A DNA stretch of 64,000 bases, taken from contig NZ_BNBY01000018.1 in the NCBI RefSeq assembly GCF_014656195.1, positions 71,375 through 135,374 on the forward strand. The letters are read 5' to 3'. This stretch comes from Kitasatospora xanthocidica (lineage in GTDB: Bacteria; Actinomycetota; Actinomycetes; Streptomycetales; Streptomycetaceae). Position 1 is the first letter of the stretch; every line of letters begins with the position of its first letter. Positions 31,854 to 40,173 of this stretch are shown here, piece after piece. The position numbers and the translations under genes are program-made. The notes below the pieces were generated by a model. That model saw nothing but the letters and a program-made list of their open reading frames with translations. It was not told the DNA's origin and made no database searches.

Positions 31854-31945
31854 TGCCTGGTCGGAGAGCGGGAGTTGGGTTGTACTCGACGCACACCGAA
31901 GAACTTCCTTCACGAAACGGAAGGAGCCCGCGCAGGAAGCGCCAG

Positions 31946-32218
31946 TTGACGAAGACACCGGCACCGTGGGGCACGCGACGCATGGGACCGTACGCGGCCA
32001 CCAGCACGGTCCCGCGGCACGCGCCCGTCATCGACCCCGAAACGCAGATCGCGGTCATCGTGGACGAGTACGGTCGGACGGTCGAGCTGGGCGGCCACGG
32101 CACCAGCACGAGCGGCCTGACGCCCACCACGACCACCCCCGGTGACGGCGCCGGTCCGGGTGGCGCGACCGACGCGGACAGCACCGAGTCGTACGACCAG
32201 GACCAGAGTTCCGGCTGA
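31946..32218 (+). CDS. tgmA: ATP-grasp-modified RiPP (graspetide) precursor
   Basis: Predicted 90-residue precursor peptide. The leader has the family signature PWGTRRMGPY (about 7-16), then DPETQIAVIVDEYGRTVELGGHGT. The C-terminal part after about residue 53 is the candidate core: it is rich in Thr/Ser (LTPTTTTPGDGAG) and then in Asp/Glu (DADSTESYDQDQ), supplying hydroxyl donors and acid acceptors for the ester links made by ATP-grasp enzymes. Asp67-Gly68 is a preferred sequence for PIMT-type aspartimide formation. TTG at 31946 is chosen because AGGAAG lies 6 nt upstream and places the start just before the signature; the frame is open from 31853. The stop overlaps the ligase start (TGATG). 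Confidence 0.85.
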   Translation: MTKTPAPWGTRRMGPYAATSTVPRHAPVIDPETQIAVIVDEYGRTVELGGHGTSTSGLTPTTTTPGDGAGPGGATDADSTESYDQDQSSG

Positions 32219-33180
32219 TGGACGACAGCAGGTCGGTACTCGTATTGACCAATCCCTATGACGTGACGGCGGACGTGGTGTTGCGGCTTCTCGCCGACCG
32301 CCGGGTTCCCGTTGTCCGTCTCGATCCCGGCGCCGACCTGCACGCGGGTGCCTCGCTGACCGCCACGTACCGTACGGGCGAGCAGCGGGGCACGCTGCGC
32401 ACGGCAAGCCGGGAGCTCGACACCACCCGGATCCGGTCCGTCTGGGTGCGCCGGCCATCGCCCTACGAGGGGCCCCCGGGTTTGGACGACCAGGACCGTC
32501 GCTTCGCCGCAGAACAAGCGCTGTGGGGCACCGGAGGTATCCTCGCGTCACTGCCGGGCGCGCACTACGTCAATCACCCGTGGAACAACCGGGCCGCCGA
32601 GTTCAAACCCGCTCAGCTCTCGACCGCACGGCGTTGCGGATTCCTGACGCCCGACACGGTGATCACCAACGACCCTTACGAGGCACGGAGTTTCGCCGCC
32701 CGACAGCACGGCGGGGTGGTCTACAAGCCGCTGTGGAACACGCCCTACCGCGTGGACGGCCGGCCGCACAGCGTGTGGGTCCGAGAGGTGCGTACAGCCG
32801 AGATCACCGACGCCGTGTCCGTGTGCCCGCACATGTTCCAGGCCAAGGTGGACAAGGCGTTCGACGTGCGGGTGACCGCTGTGGGCGCCCGACTCTTCGG
32901 GGCCCGGATCGACAGCCCTGATCTCGACTGGCGCCACCGCCAGGACCTCATGACGTGTACGCCGGTCGAGGTGCCGGAGTCGGTCGCTCGTGCGGTCGTC
33001 GCCTACCTCGCCGAACTCCGTTTGGTCTACGGTGCGTTCGACTTCGCCGTCACCAGCGCCGGAGACTGGTACTTCCTTGAGTGCAATCCGAACGGCCAGT
33101 GGGCGTGGCAGCCGGCTCAGACCACCGCAGCGATCGCCCATGCCGTCGCCGACCAGTTGGAGAAAGGTCCCGACACGTGA
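32218..33180 (+). CDS. tgmB: ATP-grasp peptide maturase (graspetide ligase)
   Basis: Predicted 320-residue ATP-grasp enzyme of the RiPP maturase type. It would activate Asp/Glu side chains of the precursor and join them to Ser/Thr (ester) or Lys (amide). Family features are VLVLTNPYDVTADVVLRLL near the start, SVWVRRPSPY, FKPAQLSTARRCGFLTPDT and the ATP/metal region VYGAFDFAVTSAGDWYFLECNPNGQW. Its ATG overlaps the precursor stop by one base and its own stop overlaps the methyltransferase GTG by four, giving a compact three-gene operon. The gene order precursor-ligase-methyltransferase is that of aspartimide-containing graspetides such as fuscimiditide. Confidence 0.92.
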   Translation: MDDSRSVLVLTNPYDVTADVVLRLLADRRVPVVRLDPGADLHAGASLTATYRTGEQRGTLRTASRELDTTRIRSVWVRRPSPYEGPPGLDDQDRRFAAEQALWGTGGILASLPGAHYVNHPWNNRAAEFKPAQLSTARRCGFLTPDTVITNDPYEARSFAARQHGGVVYKPLWNTPYRVDGRPHSVWVREVRTAEITDAVSVCPHMFQAKVDKAFDVRVTAVGARLFGARIDSPDLDWRHRQDLMTCTPVEVPESVARAVVAYLAELRLVYGAFDFAVTSAGDWYFLECNPNGQWAWQPAQTTAAIAHAVADQLEKGPDT

Positions 33181-34319
33181 GCACAGCGACTCGACTCCGC
33201 TCCGCCTTGGTGCACAGACTCACCGAGGACGGCACCCTCACCGCACCCGAGTGGAGCAGCGCCGCCAGGGAAGTACCCCGGGAGCTGTTCACGGGGTCCT
33301 ACTTCCTGCCGGTAGCGGGCAGCGTCCCCACCAGGTACCGGCCCGTCCGGGAGGGCGAGCCCGGATGGCTGGAGGGGGTCTACTCCGACGAAACGCTGAT
33401 CACTCAACTCGACGGCCGCACCAGGCCCGACGACGTGACCGGAGGGCCCGTGCCCGGCTCCCCGTCGTCGTCGTCCACCCTGCCGTCGCTGGTGTTGCGC
33501 ATGTGGCACCAACTGGGCGCCGAGGCCGGACACCGGGTGCTGGAGATCGGCACCGGAACCGGCTACTCCACCGCCCTCGGCGCGCACCGCCTCGGGGACG
33601 CCTGTCTCACCAGCATCGAATACGACCCGACGGTGGGCGGGGCCGCTGCGGCGGCGCTCAGGACGGCGGGCTTCGCGCCTCGGCTGATCATCGGTGACGG
33701 GCTGCGCGGTGACCCGGACGGCGGCCGGTACGACCGGCTCATCGCCACCTGCTCGGTCCGGTACGTCCCGCTCCCGTGGCTGCACCAGGTGAAGCCGGGC
33801 GGAAGGATCCTGGTCACCTTGTCCGGGTGGAGCTACGCCAACGCCCTCGCGCTCCTCGACGTGACCGGCCCCGGGGAGGCCACGGGTCGATTCCTGCCCG
33901 GCTACACCAGTTTCATGATCGCCCGGCCCCACGACCGGCCACCCCGCCCGACACTGGCCCTGCTGCCCGGCGAGGAGCGTCCGAGCCGGATCGACCCCGC
34001 GAAGCTCGACGACTGGACCGGCGGTTGGGTCGCACAGCTCGCGGCGCCCTCGGCCGAACGGATGGGGGCGGGAGCGGCACAGATCCTCTGGGACGTGTCC
34101 ACCGGCTCGCAGGCCCGGACGGCACCCGACCCCGATGGCGGATGGACCGTCGTGCAACGCGGTCCCGCCCGCCTGTGGGACCGGGTCGAGCAGGCGGTGC
34201 GGTGCTGGCAGGCCGCAGGCGAACCCCACCAGGAGGAATTCGGCATCACGGTCTCGACCGCCCGCCAGCGGGTGTGGCTCGGCGCCGAGGACGGCCCCGG
34301 CTGGGACCTGCCGATCTGA
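33177..34319 (+). CDS. tgmC: PIMT-like O-methyltransferase of graspetide locus
   Basis: Predicted 380-residue SAM-dependent methyltransferase related to protein L-isoaspartyl methyltransferase. The SAM motif is VLEIGTGTGYSTALGAHRLG (about 121-140), followed by the acidic loop TSIEYDP and LIIGDGLRG. The N-terminal 100 residues and the C-terminal 150 residues are extensions beyond canonical PIMT and are typical of the RiPP-associated branch. In known cases this enzyme methylates an Asp of the ester-linked peptide, which then closes to a succinimide (aspartimide). GTG at 33177 overlaps the ligase stop (GTGA). The Asp-Gly site in the upstream precursor is its expected target. Confidence 0.88.
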   Translation: MSTATRLRSALVHRLTEDGTLTAPEWSSAAREVPRELFTGSYFLPVAGSVPTRYRPVREGEPGWLEGVYSDETLITQLDGRTRPDDVTGGPVPGSPSSSSTLPSLVLRMWHQLGAEAGHRVLEIGTGTGYSTALGAHRLGDACLTSIEYDPTVGGAAAAALRTAGFAPRLIIGDGLRGDPDGGRYDRLIATCSVRYVPLPWLHQVKPGGRILVTLSGWSYANALALLDVTGPGEATGRFLPGYTSFMIARPHDRPPRPTLALLPGEERPSRIDPAKLDDWTGGWVAQLAAPSAERMGAGAAQILWDVSTGSQARTAPDPDGGWTVVQRGPARLWDRVEQAVRCWQAAGEPHQEEFGITVSTARQRVWLGAEDGPGWDLPI

Positions 34320-34390
34320 CCCACATCGGTCGAAGGCCGTCATCACGGAACTCCCTGGCGGTCCCCTCGGCGTGGTCCTATGCTCCCGCT

Positions 34391-34597
34391 GTGACTACCG
34401 AGTTGATCGTCTTCGGGTCGGCTTTCGCCCTCCACGGGATCGCCACCGCCTTCGACATCCGCAATGCCGCCAAGTGGTGGCAGCTGCTCAACTACCAGTA
34501 CCGTCAGTCCGATCTGGCGCTGCGTACCGTCAAGATCATCGGAGCGATTCACGCGGCCCTCGGCACGGCCGCCGTGGTCGTCGGGCTGGCGACCTGA
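34391..34597 (+). CDS. Small membrane protein
   Basis: A 68-residue hypothetical protein starting at GTG. Two hydrophobic segments (IVFGSAFALHGIATAF and AIHAALGTAAVVVGLA) flank a polar middle containing WWQLLNYQYRQ. No ribosome site is strong. It follows the graspetide operon by 71 bp on the same strand; whether it belongs to it is unclear. Codon bias supports real coding. Confidence 0.5.
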   Translation: MTTELIVFGSAFALHGIATAFDIRNAAKWWQLLNYQYRQSDLALRTVKIIGAIHAALGTAAVVVGLAT

Positions 34598-34642
34598 CGG
34601 TCCACTGGGTCGGGCGGTGCGGGGCATCGGCTGCCGCGCCGC

Positions 34643-35071
34643 TCAGCGGGCCGGCGCCTCGCAGTACCGCTTGAGCCCGGCCGCCTCGATGTCGACGTAC
34701 CGGCGGGTCAGCTTGCCGTACGCCAGAGCCATCAGCGGCGCCATGAACCCCTTCTGCTGCACGCCGAGCACCACCCGGGACCGGTCCGCACCGAGCGGCT
34801 CGATCAGGTGGGTGCTGATCGTGGTGAACGCCGGGTTCTGGGAGCGCCATTCGAAGCTGCGGCCGGCCTCCATCCCGGTGACCTCCCACACCTCGGTCGG
34901 CAGCTTGAACTGCCGGACCTCCGCCTCGCTTCCCACTGCCACCGGGCCGTCGGACAGCAGCCGCACGCTCGCCTTCGACACCGTCCAGCGAGGCCAGCCC
35001 TCGACGTCGGCCAGCACCTCCCACACCCGATCCGGCGGGGCCGCGACATTCACCGTCACCTTGTACCGCAC
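34643..35071 (-). CDS. SRPBCC-family (polyketide cyclase-like) protein
   Basis: Predicted 142-residue START/Bet v1-fold protein. The start VRYKVTVNVAAPPDRVWEVL and the next ADVEGWPRW are the standard SRPBCC beginning, and the last helix (LMALAYGKLTRRYVDIEAAG) closes the ligand cavity. Members bind hydrophobic small molecules or act as cyclases; no substrate is suggested here. GTG at 35071 with GGGAA upstream is preferred to the frame start at 35104. It is convergent with the small membrane protein gene. Confidence 0.82.
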   Translation of the reverse strand: MRYKVTVNVAAPPDRVWEVLADVEGWPRWTVSKASVRLLSDGPVAVGSEAEVRQFKLPTEVWEVTGMEAGRSFEWRSQNPAFTTISTHLIEPLGADRSRVVLGVQQKGFMAPLMALAYGKLTRRYVDIEAAGLKRYCEAPAR

Positions 35072-35149
35072 TCGTGTTCCCTTCCTCAAAGGCAGGTGCC
35101 CCACGGTACGGCCCGTCGCACGGCGGCCTTCGCCCGGCCCGTGCGGTGG

Positions 35150-35183
35150 CTCTGCGGCTCTCCGGCTCTCCGGCTCTCCGGCT
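35150..35183. repeat. 8-bp tandem repeat CGGCTCTC
   Basis: About four units of CGGCTCTC lie directly after the stop of the minus-strand gene at 35183, in the gap to the SRPBCC gene. Confidence 0.7.
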
Positions 35184-35875
35184 CAGTGGCGGTGGTGGTT
35201 GTCGGGTTGGGCGGGGTCGCCGGGGTGTTCGAGGCCCTCGACGAGGGTGAGGCGTCGGGCGCGTTCGTGGTCGAGCCAGCGGACGAAGGCGGCTCGGCGG
35301 GCGGCTTCGCGGAGCCGCGGGGTGGGGTCGGGGGTGGCCTCCGGGGTGGTGGTGGCGAGGAGGGCGGCGGTCCAGGGGCCTACGGTGACCCACTCGCCGA
35401 CGGGGGCCGCACGGAGGGCTTCGGCCAGGGCGCGCGGGACGGTGTCGGGGTCGGCTTCCGACTCGCCGCCGGGGAGCGCGAGTCTCCAGCGGGCGGCCGG
35501 CGTGCGGGTGGTCATCGCGCGGTAGTGGGCGATGTCCTCGGGCGTGGGTTCGATGTCGGCGGTGACCGACTCGTAGACGGCGCGGACGGCCGGACTGCTC
35601 TCGTAGGCGGCTGCCGTGATGGATCCCAGTTCGACTGCGGCTTGTTGGTCGAGGTGGGTGGCGCCGGAGCCGAGTACCAACCCCCGCTCGGTTGCCACCG
35701 CCTCGCAGAGCGCCTCGGTCAGCAGCACCTGGGCGACCCACCGGGTGAGCTGCCGGTCCTCCGAACTGCCTGGCTGGGGCAGGGCGGTGGCGCGAGGGCC
35801 GGTCCGGAGGGCGGCCAGCCGGCGGTCGAGGGGTTCGCGTGGGAGGGGGTGTCCGTCGAGCAGGCCGAGGGTCAT
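35183..35875 (-). CDS. Hypothetical protein coupled to alpha-mannosidase
   Basis: A 230-residue soluble protein whose ATG overlaps the stop of the GH38 gene (ATGA), so it is made together with the mannosidase. It is helical in the middle (LTRWVAQVLLTEALCEAVAT), and the segment VTADIEPTPEDIAHYRAMTT is faintly like the linker of parvulin/SurA-type chaperones, but no peptidyl-prolyl isomerase domain is seen. The C-terminus has ARRAAFVRWLDHERARRLTL and a His-rich end NHHRH. No known glycosidase or transporter family fits. A chaperone or accessory role for the very large GH38 protein is a guess from coupling alone. Confidence 0.65.
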   Translation of the reverse strand: MTLGLLDGHPLPREPLDRRLAALRTGPRATALPQPGSSEDRQLTRWVAQVLLTEALCEAVATERGLVLGSGATHLDQQAAVELGSITAAAYESSPAVRAVYESVTADIEPTPEDIAHYRAMTTRTPAARWRLALPGGESEADPDTVPRALAEALRAAPVGEWVTVGPWTAALLATTTPEATPDPTPRLREAARRAAFVRWLDHERARRLTLVEGLEHPGDPAQPDNHHRH

Positions 35876-38800
35876 GATTCCACCACCAGGGCGACGGTCG
35901 GGGCGTACTGGCAGCGGCCGAACCACATCACCTTGGCGAGGGCCCAGTACGAGCCGGGGTCGGTCGACTCGGGGACGGCGAGGGTGAAGTCCACGGTCGT
36001 CGCGGAGCCGGCCGCCACCGCGAAGCCTCGTACGGGGTCGGCGATCGTCTCCCAGGTGCCCCACGGGGAGACCAGTTGCAACTCGCCGCGGATCTCACCG
36101 CGGGTGCGGTTGGTGAGGGTGAGGCTCAGGGTGGCGCGGCCGCCGGGGGTCAGCCGCAGGGTCTGGTGGGAGACCTCGACGTCGAGGCCGGTGCCGCGGC
36201 CGGCGGTGGCCTTGGTGCCCTGGGCGGCCGTCCAGTCCTCGGGGGCGTCCCCGGCGACGGGCAGCAGGCCGGGGAGGTCGCCGACGGCGACCGTGACGAC
36301 GTCCTCGATCCGCTGGCCGTCGTGCTCGGTCCGGACGGCCGCGAAGTACAGCCCGGGTTCGGCGGCGGCCGGCGGGGTGAGGGTGACCGGGAAGCGCAGG
36401 TGTCCGCCGGGTTCCAGCCGGTACGGGCGGCTGCCGAGGCCGGCGGTCCAGCCGTCCGGCGGCAGGACGACGGCGGTCCCTTCGACGGCGGCGTCCCGCA
36501 GTTGGGAGGAGAGGGCGACGGAGAGCACCACCGGTTCGCCGGTCGTCCGCAGCAGTCCGGGCGAGGTGCCGATGGACACCGGCAGGTAGCCGAGCGGTGC
36601 CGGGCCGCGGTTGTGCAGCCAGTAGCGGGCGTGGACGGGCTGGGCGGGTTCGGCGGTGGGGCCGAGGACGGGACCGCCCTCCGCCGCGGTGACGCCGGGG
36701 GTGGCCAGCAGGGTGGCGATCCGCGAGCCGGGAAGGTCCAGGGGTTCGGCGGTGCTCTCAAGCGGCCGTTCCAGCAGGTCCGCGGCCCGTACCTGTTCCA
36801 GCCCGAGCGCCCCGGCGAGCGCGGCGGTCGACCCCAGCCCCGTCGACTCGACCAGCCGGACGGCCAGTTGGGGCCCGACCCCCGCCACCGATCCGTGCGC
36901 GATCGGGTTCCCGGCCGGCTTGAGCGTGCCGAGCAGCACCTCGCGCTGCGGTTCGACCCGCAGCCAGGACAGGGTGGCCGGCAGCGGGCCGTCCTGTGCG
37001 GGCACGATCCGGGCGTACAGCGGGTGGTTGAACTCCTGCCCCTGCGCGGGCAGGGTCTGCGTCCGCCAGTCGCCGTCCCCGCCGACCAGTGCATAGCTGA
37101 ACTCGTGTGTCCAGTGCTGGAGTTGGAAGGAGGCCCCGTCGGGCAGGGTCCGCCGGGGCGGGTCGATCCAGACGCCCGAGGGCCAGCCGGTGCAGGAGCG
37201 CATCAGGGACAGGTGCAACGCCCCCGTGGTGTCGACCGCGAACCCGGGCAGGCCGAAGCCGAGCAGGGCCACGGTACGGTCGGCGAGGGGGCCGTCGGTA
37301 CGGTCGGCGGCGGCCGCCGGGCAGACGGCGGTGATCCGGGCGTCGGCGAGGTCGTCGACCAGCGCGTCGACCTCGGCGGCGTCGGCGACGACGAGCGCCG
37401 GCAGTGCCCGCAGGTCGCGCAGGTCGGCGTCCGGCCGCCAGGCCTCGGCCAGCGGGGTCAGCGCGGGCACCCAGACCGCGCCGTGCGTCTTCAGGACGGC
37501 GGCGTACTCCGCTCCCGCCCCCTCGATCAACTCCCGTGCCGCCTCGTTGACTTCCGGTCCGCCGACCAGGATCCGGAAGTCCGGAAGGTTGGAGTCGACG
37601 TCCAGCCAGCCGTACCGGGCCCAGTCCGCGCCGGAGGTGGTGGCGGTGACCCCGACCCGGGCGAGCGCGACGACCAGGGGCCGGGCGTCGGCGGCGGCGT
37701 CCAGGCTCGGGACGATGACCTCCGCCACGCCCAGGGCGCGGGACCCGATCGCCGCCCCGGCCGGGTCGGTGAGGTCGGCGCGCGCGGTGGAGCCGAGCCC
37801 GAACCAGGTGTTGGCCGGGTTGTCCAGGGTCCACGGCGCCTCCGCCGAGTCCACGTCCGGCATGGCGAAGCCGCGTCCGATGACGGCGCCGGCCACCTCG
37901 CTGACGGGCAGCCCGCCGGGGACGTCCACCGGGAAGCGAAGCCGCAGCAGCCGGTCGGCGCCGGAGTAGTCCAGCACCCTCGTACGGCAGTCCACCCGGT
38001 CGACGCCGCGCCACAGGGTGACGGTCTGCTCGTACCGGACGGAGTCGACCGTGCCCTCGATCACCAGCCGCTCGCCGAGCGGGCCGGTCTCCCGGCGGAC
38101 GGCGGCGACGGACTCCCCGGAGCCGGTCACCGGGCCGCTGGGCACCAGGTGCCAGGGGCCTTCACCGAAGTCGGGGTGCTGCGGGTACTCCTCGTACACC
38201 CGCAGCTCGTTGCCGATCCGGCCGTCCTGGATCAACTCCCGTTCGTGGCACAGGTCCCGGACCGAGCTGAGGCCGCCGCCGCGCCGCGGGTCGGCCGTCA
38301 CCCGGTACCGGGCGTTGGCGATCACCGAGCCTTCGGCCGCCGACCAGGGCTCCTCCGCCGTCCCGTTCACCAGCCGCCAGGTGCGCCAGCCGAGCGCGGG
38401 CACGTCCGCGGCCAGGAACCGCAGCGTCCCCCGGTCGACGGAGCTCGGCACCTGCTCACCCCGGTCGTCCAGCACCCGTACCGCCCTGACGCCGTCGGGC
38501 AGTTCGACCGAGGCGAGGTCGGTCCGGTCGAAGGACAGCGTGTTGGTCACCACCACGGCCGATCCGGCTCCGGTCGTGGCAATCCGGCCGGTGAGCGCGT
38601 CCAGTGCGGTGTCCCGGACGGCGGTGGCCAGGTCGTACGCCTCCCGCCAGCCGCCGAGCAGGTCCAGGTAGACCTGGTCGGACTCGGAGCCGGTGATCGC
38701 GTCGTGGTGGGCGCCGTAGGCGAGTTGGCGCCAGACCTTGTCGAGCGCGGCGGCCGGGTAGCGGCCCAGGCCGCGGACGGCCGCCAGCGTGGCGAGCTTC

Positions 38801-40077
38801 TCGGCGTCCACCGCCGCCACCTCACCGGCCCGTTGGGCCTGCTTGGTGTCGATGTAGGACACGTCCTTGCCGGTGTAGACCGGGTTCATGTCGCGGGTCT
38901 GCGGGCTGGGCCGCCGTCCGGTGGCGGTGAGTTCGGCCCGGACGGCGTCCAGGAAGTCGCGCGGGGTGGCGCAGACGAAGCGCGGCCAGAGGTACTTGGC
39001 CGCCCAGGAGCGGTGGATCGCGGTGACCCACTTGTTGGGCGGGGTGTAGTCCGTGCCCACCGGCAGCAGCAGGTTCCTGGTCGCGCCGACCGGCTTGAGC
39101 TTGCGGTACAGCTCGTAGACGGCCTGTTCGGCGGTGGCGAGGTCGGGCGAGGAGTCCATCCACCAGCCGGCGGAGTAGTGGTGCGGCATGTAGTGGGTGA
39201 GCACGCCCTCGCCGCCGGGGGCGATCCATTCGAACTCGCTCGGGAACTGCATCACCCGGGCGTCGTCCTTGGCCTCGCGGAAGTTCTTCTGGATCGGTCC
39301 CCACTGGTGGAAGGGGCCGCGTGCCCAGGCGCTGCCGGTGAGGCCGGCCGCGGCGAGGTGGCCGGGGAACTGCGGGTCGTGCCCGAACACGTCGAGCTGC
39401 CAGGCGGTCCGCGGGTCCCCGCCGAGGATGTCCCGCTGGTAGCCGATGCCGTGGACGATGTTGCGGATGGTGGTCTCGGCGCCGGTCAGGTTGGTGTTCG
39501 GCTCGTTGTAGGTGCCGCCGACGAGTTCGACCTGTCCGCGTTCCAGCAGCTGCCGGAGGGTGTCGCGGCGCTCCGGGTGCTGGTCGAAGTAGGGCTTGAG
39601 GTAGTCGACTTCGGCGAGGACGAACTTGTACACCGGGTCCCGCAGGGCGAGGTCCAGGTGGGCGTCGACCAGTGCGAAGCCGTTGCGCTCCCAGAGCGGA
39701 CGGGTGGTGGCGTCGGCGGAGAGCAGTTCCCAGGGGGAGGTGTAGGCGGCCTGGGTGTTCCACCAGACCGGGTCGTAGTGGAAGTGCGAGACCAGGAACA
39801 TCGTCCAGCCGGGCTCGGCGACCTCCACCAGCCCCTCCGCGACGGCTCCTCCGGCCGTCACGGTGACCGGCAGCCGGTCCCCCGGGCGGGCGGTCGGGGT
39901 GATCTCCAGGGGGACCTCGACCGGTCCCGTGCCGGTCGCCTCGCCGCGGACGCCCGGGCCGTGGACGGTGATCCGGGCGGCCGGGCCCTCGGTCGTGACC
40001 CGCAGGATCTGGCGCGGGGCGGACTCGGGGCCGACGAACAGGTCGGTGGTCTCGACGGCGGTGATGGTGACCGGCAC
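35872..40077 (-). CDS. GH38 alpha-mannosidase, large form
   Basis: Predicted 1401-residue alpha-mannosidase removing alpha-linked mannose from N-glycans. An N-terminal beta domain (1-90, NEW3/NPCBM-associated-like) leads into the GH38 catalytic domain. Zinc and substrate residues are visible: HFHYDPVWW (H98/H100, D102), nucleophile D229 in AWQLDVFGHDPQFP, and AYGAHHDAITGSESD later. The C-terminal 900 residues are beta-rich mannosidase domains, longer than usual, ending in NEW3-like segments. No signal peptide is present, so the protein is intracellular and should act on imported oligosaccharides. GTG at 40077 with AAAGGA upstream is used. It is followed by a coupled small gene and lies beside the GH85 gene. 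Confidence 0.9.
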   Translation of the reverse strand: MPVTITAVETTDLFVGPESAPRQILRVTTEGPAARITVHGPGVRGEATGTGPVEVPLEITPTARPGDRLPVTVTAGGAVAEGLVEVAEPGWTMFLVSHFHYDPVWWNTQAAYTSPWELLSADATTRPLWERNGFALVDAHLDLALRDPVYKFVLAEVDYLKPYFDQHPERRDTLRQLLERGQVELVGGTYNEPNTNLTGAETTIRNIVHGIGYQRDILGGDPRTAWQLDVFGHDPQFPGHLAAAGLTGSAWARGPFHQWGPIQKNFREAKDDARVMQFPSEFEWIAPGGEGVLTHYMPHHYSAGWWMDSSPDLATAEQAVYELYRKLKPVGATRNLLLPVGTDYTPPNKWVTAIHRSWAAKYLWPRFVCATPRDFLDAVRAELTATGRRPSPQTRDMNPVYTGKDVSYIDTKQAQRAGEVAAVDAEKLATLAAVRGLGRYPAAALDKVWRQLAYGAHHDAITGSESDQVYLDLLGGWREAYDLATAVRDTALDALTGRIATTGAGSAVVVTNTLSFDRTDLASVELPDGVRAVRVLDDRGEQVPSSVDRGTLRFLAADVPALGWRTWRLVNGTAEEPWSAAEGSVIANARYRVTADPRRGGGLSSVRDLCHERELIQDGRIGNELRVYEEYPQHPDFGEGPWHLVPSGPVTGSGESVAAVRRETGPLGERLVIEGTVDSVRYEQTVTLWRGVDRVDCRTRVLDYSGADRLLRLRFPVDVPGGLPVSEVAGAVIGRGFAMPDVDSAEAPWTLDNPANTWFGLGSTARADLTDPAGAAIGSRALGVAEVIVPSLDAAADARPLVVALARVGVTATTSGADWARYGWLDVDSNLPDFRILVGGPEVNEAARELIEGAGAEYAAVLKTHGAVWVPALTPLAEAWRPDADLRDLRALPALVVADAAEVDALVDDLADARITAVCPAAAADRTDGPLADRTVALLGFGLPGFAVDTTGALHLSLMRSCTGWPSGVWIDPPRRTLPDGASFQLQHWTHEFSYALVGGDGDWRTQTLPAQGQEFNHPLYARIVPAQDGPLPATLSWLRVEPQREVLLGTLKPAGNPIAHGSVAGVGPQLAVRLVESTGLGSTAALAGALGLEQVRAADLLERPLESTAEPLDLPGSRIATLLATPGVTAAEGGPVLGPTAEPAQPVHARYWLHNRGPAPLGYLPVSIGTSPGLLRTTGEPVVLSVALSSQLRDAAVEGTAVVLPPDGWTAGLGSRPYRLEPGGHLRFPVTLTPPAAAEPGLYFAAVRTEHDGQRIEDVVTVAVGDLPGLLPVAGDAPEDWTAAQGTKATAGRGTGLDVEVSHQTLRLTPGGRATLSLTLTNRTRGEIRGELQLVSPWGTWETIADPVRGFAVAAGSATTVDFTLAVPESTDPGSYWALAKVMWFGRCQYAPTVALVVES

Positions 40078-40095
40078 GGGGTGGTTCCTTTCCGG

Positions 40096-40162
40096 AGGTC
40101 CGAGGGGCCGCAGGTCCGAGGGGCCGAAGGTCCGCAGGCCCGAAGGCCCGAAGGCCCGAAGG
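40096..40162. repeat. 16-bp and 8-bp tandem repeats between GH85 and GH38 genes
   Basis: GGTCCGAGGGGCCGMA repeats about three times and then degenerates into GGCCCGAA units, filling most of the 96-bp gap upstream of the GH38 start. It may affect transcription between the two glycosidase genes. Confidence 0.7.
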
Positions 40163-40173
40163 GGCTGCCCGGG

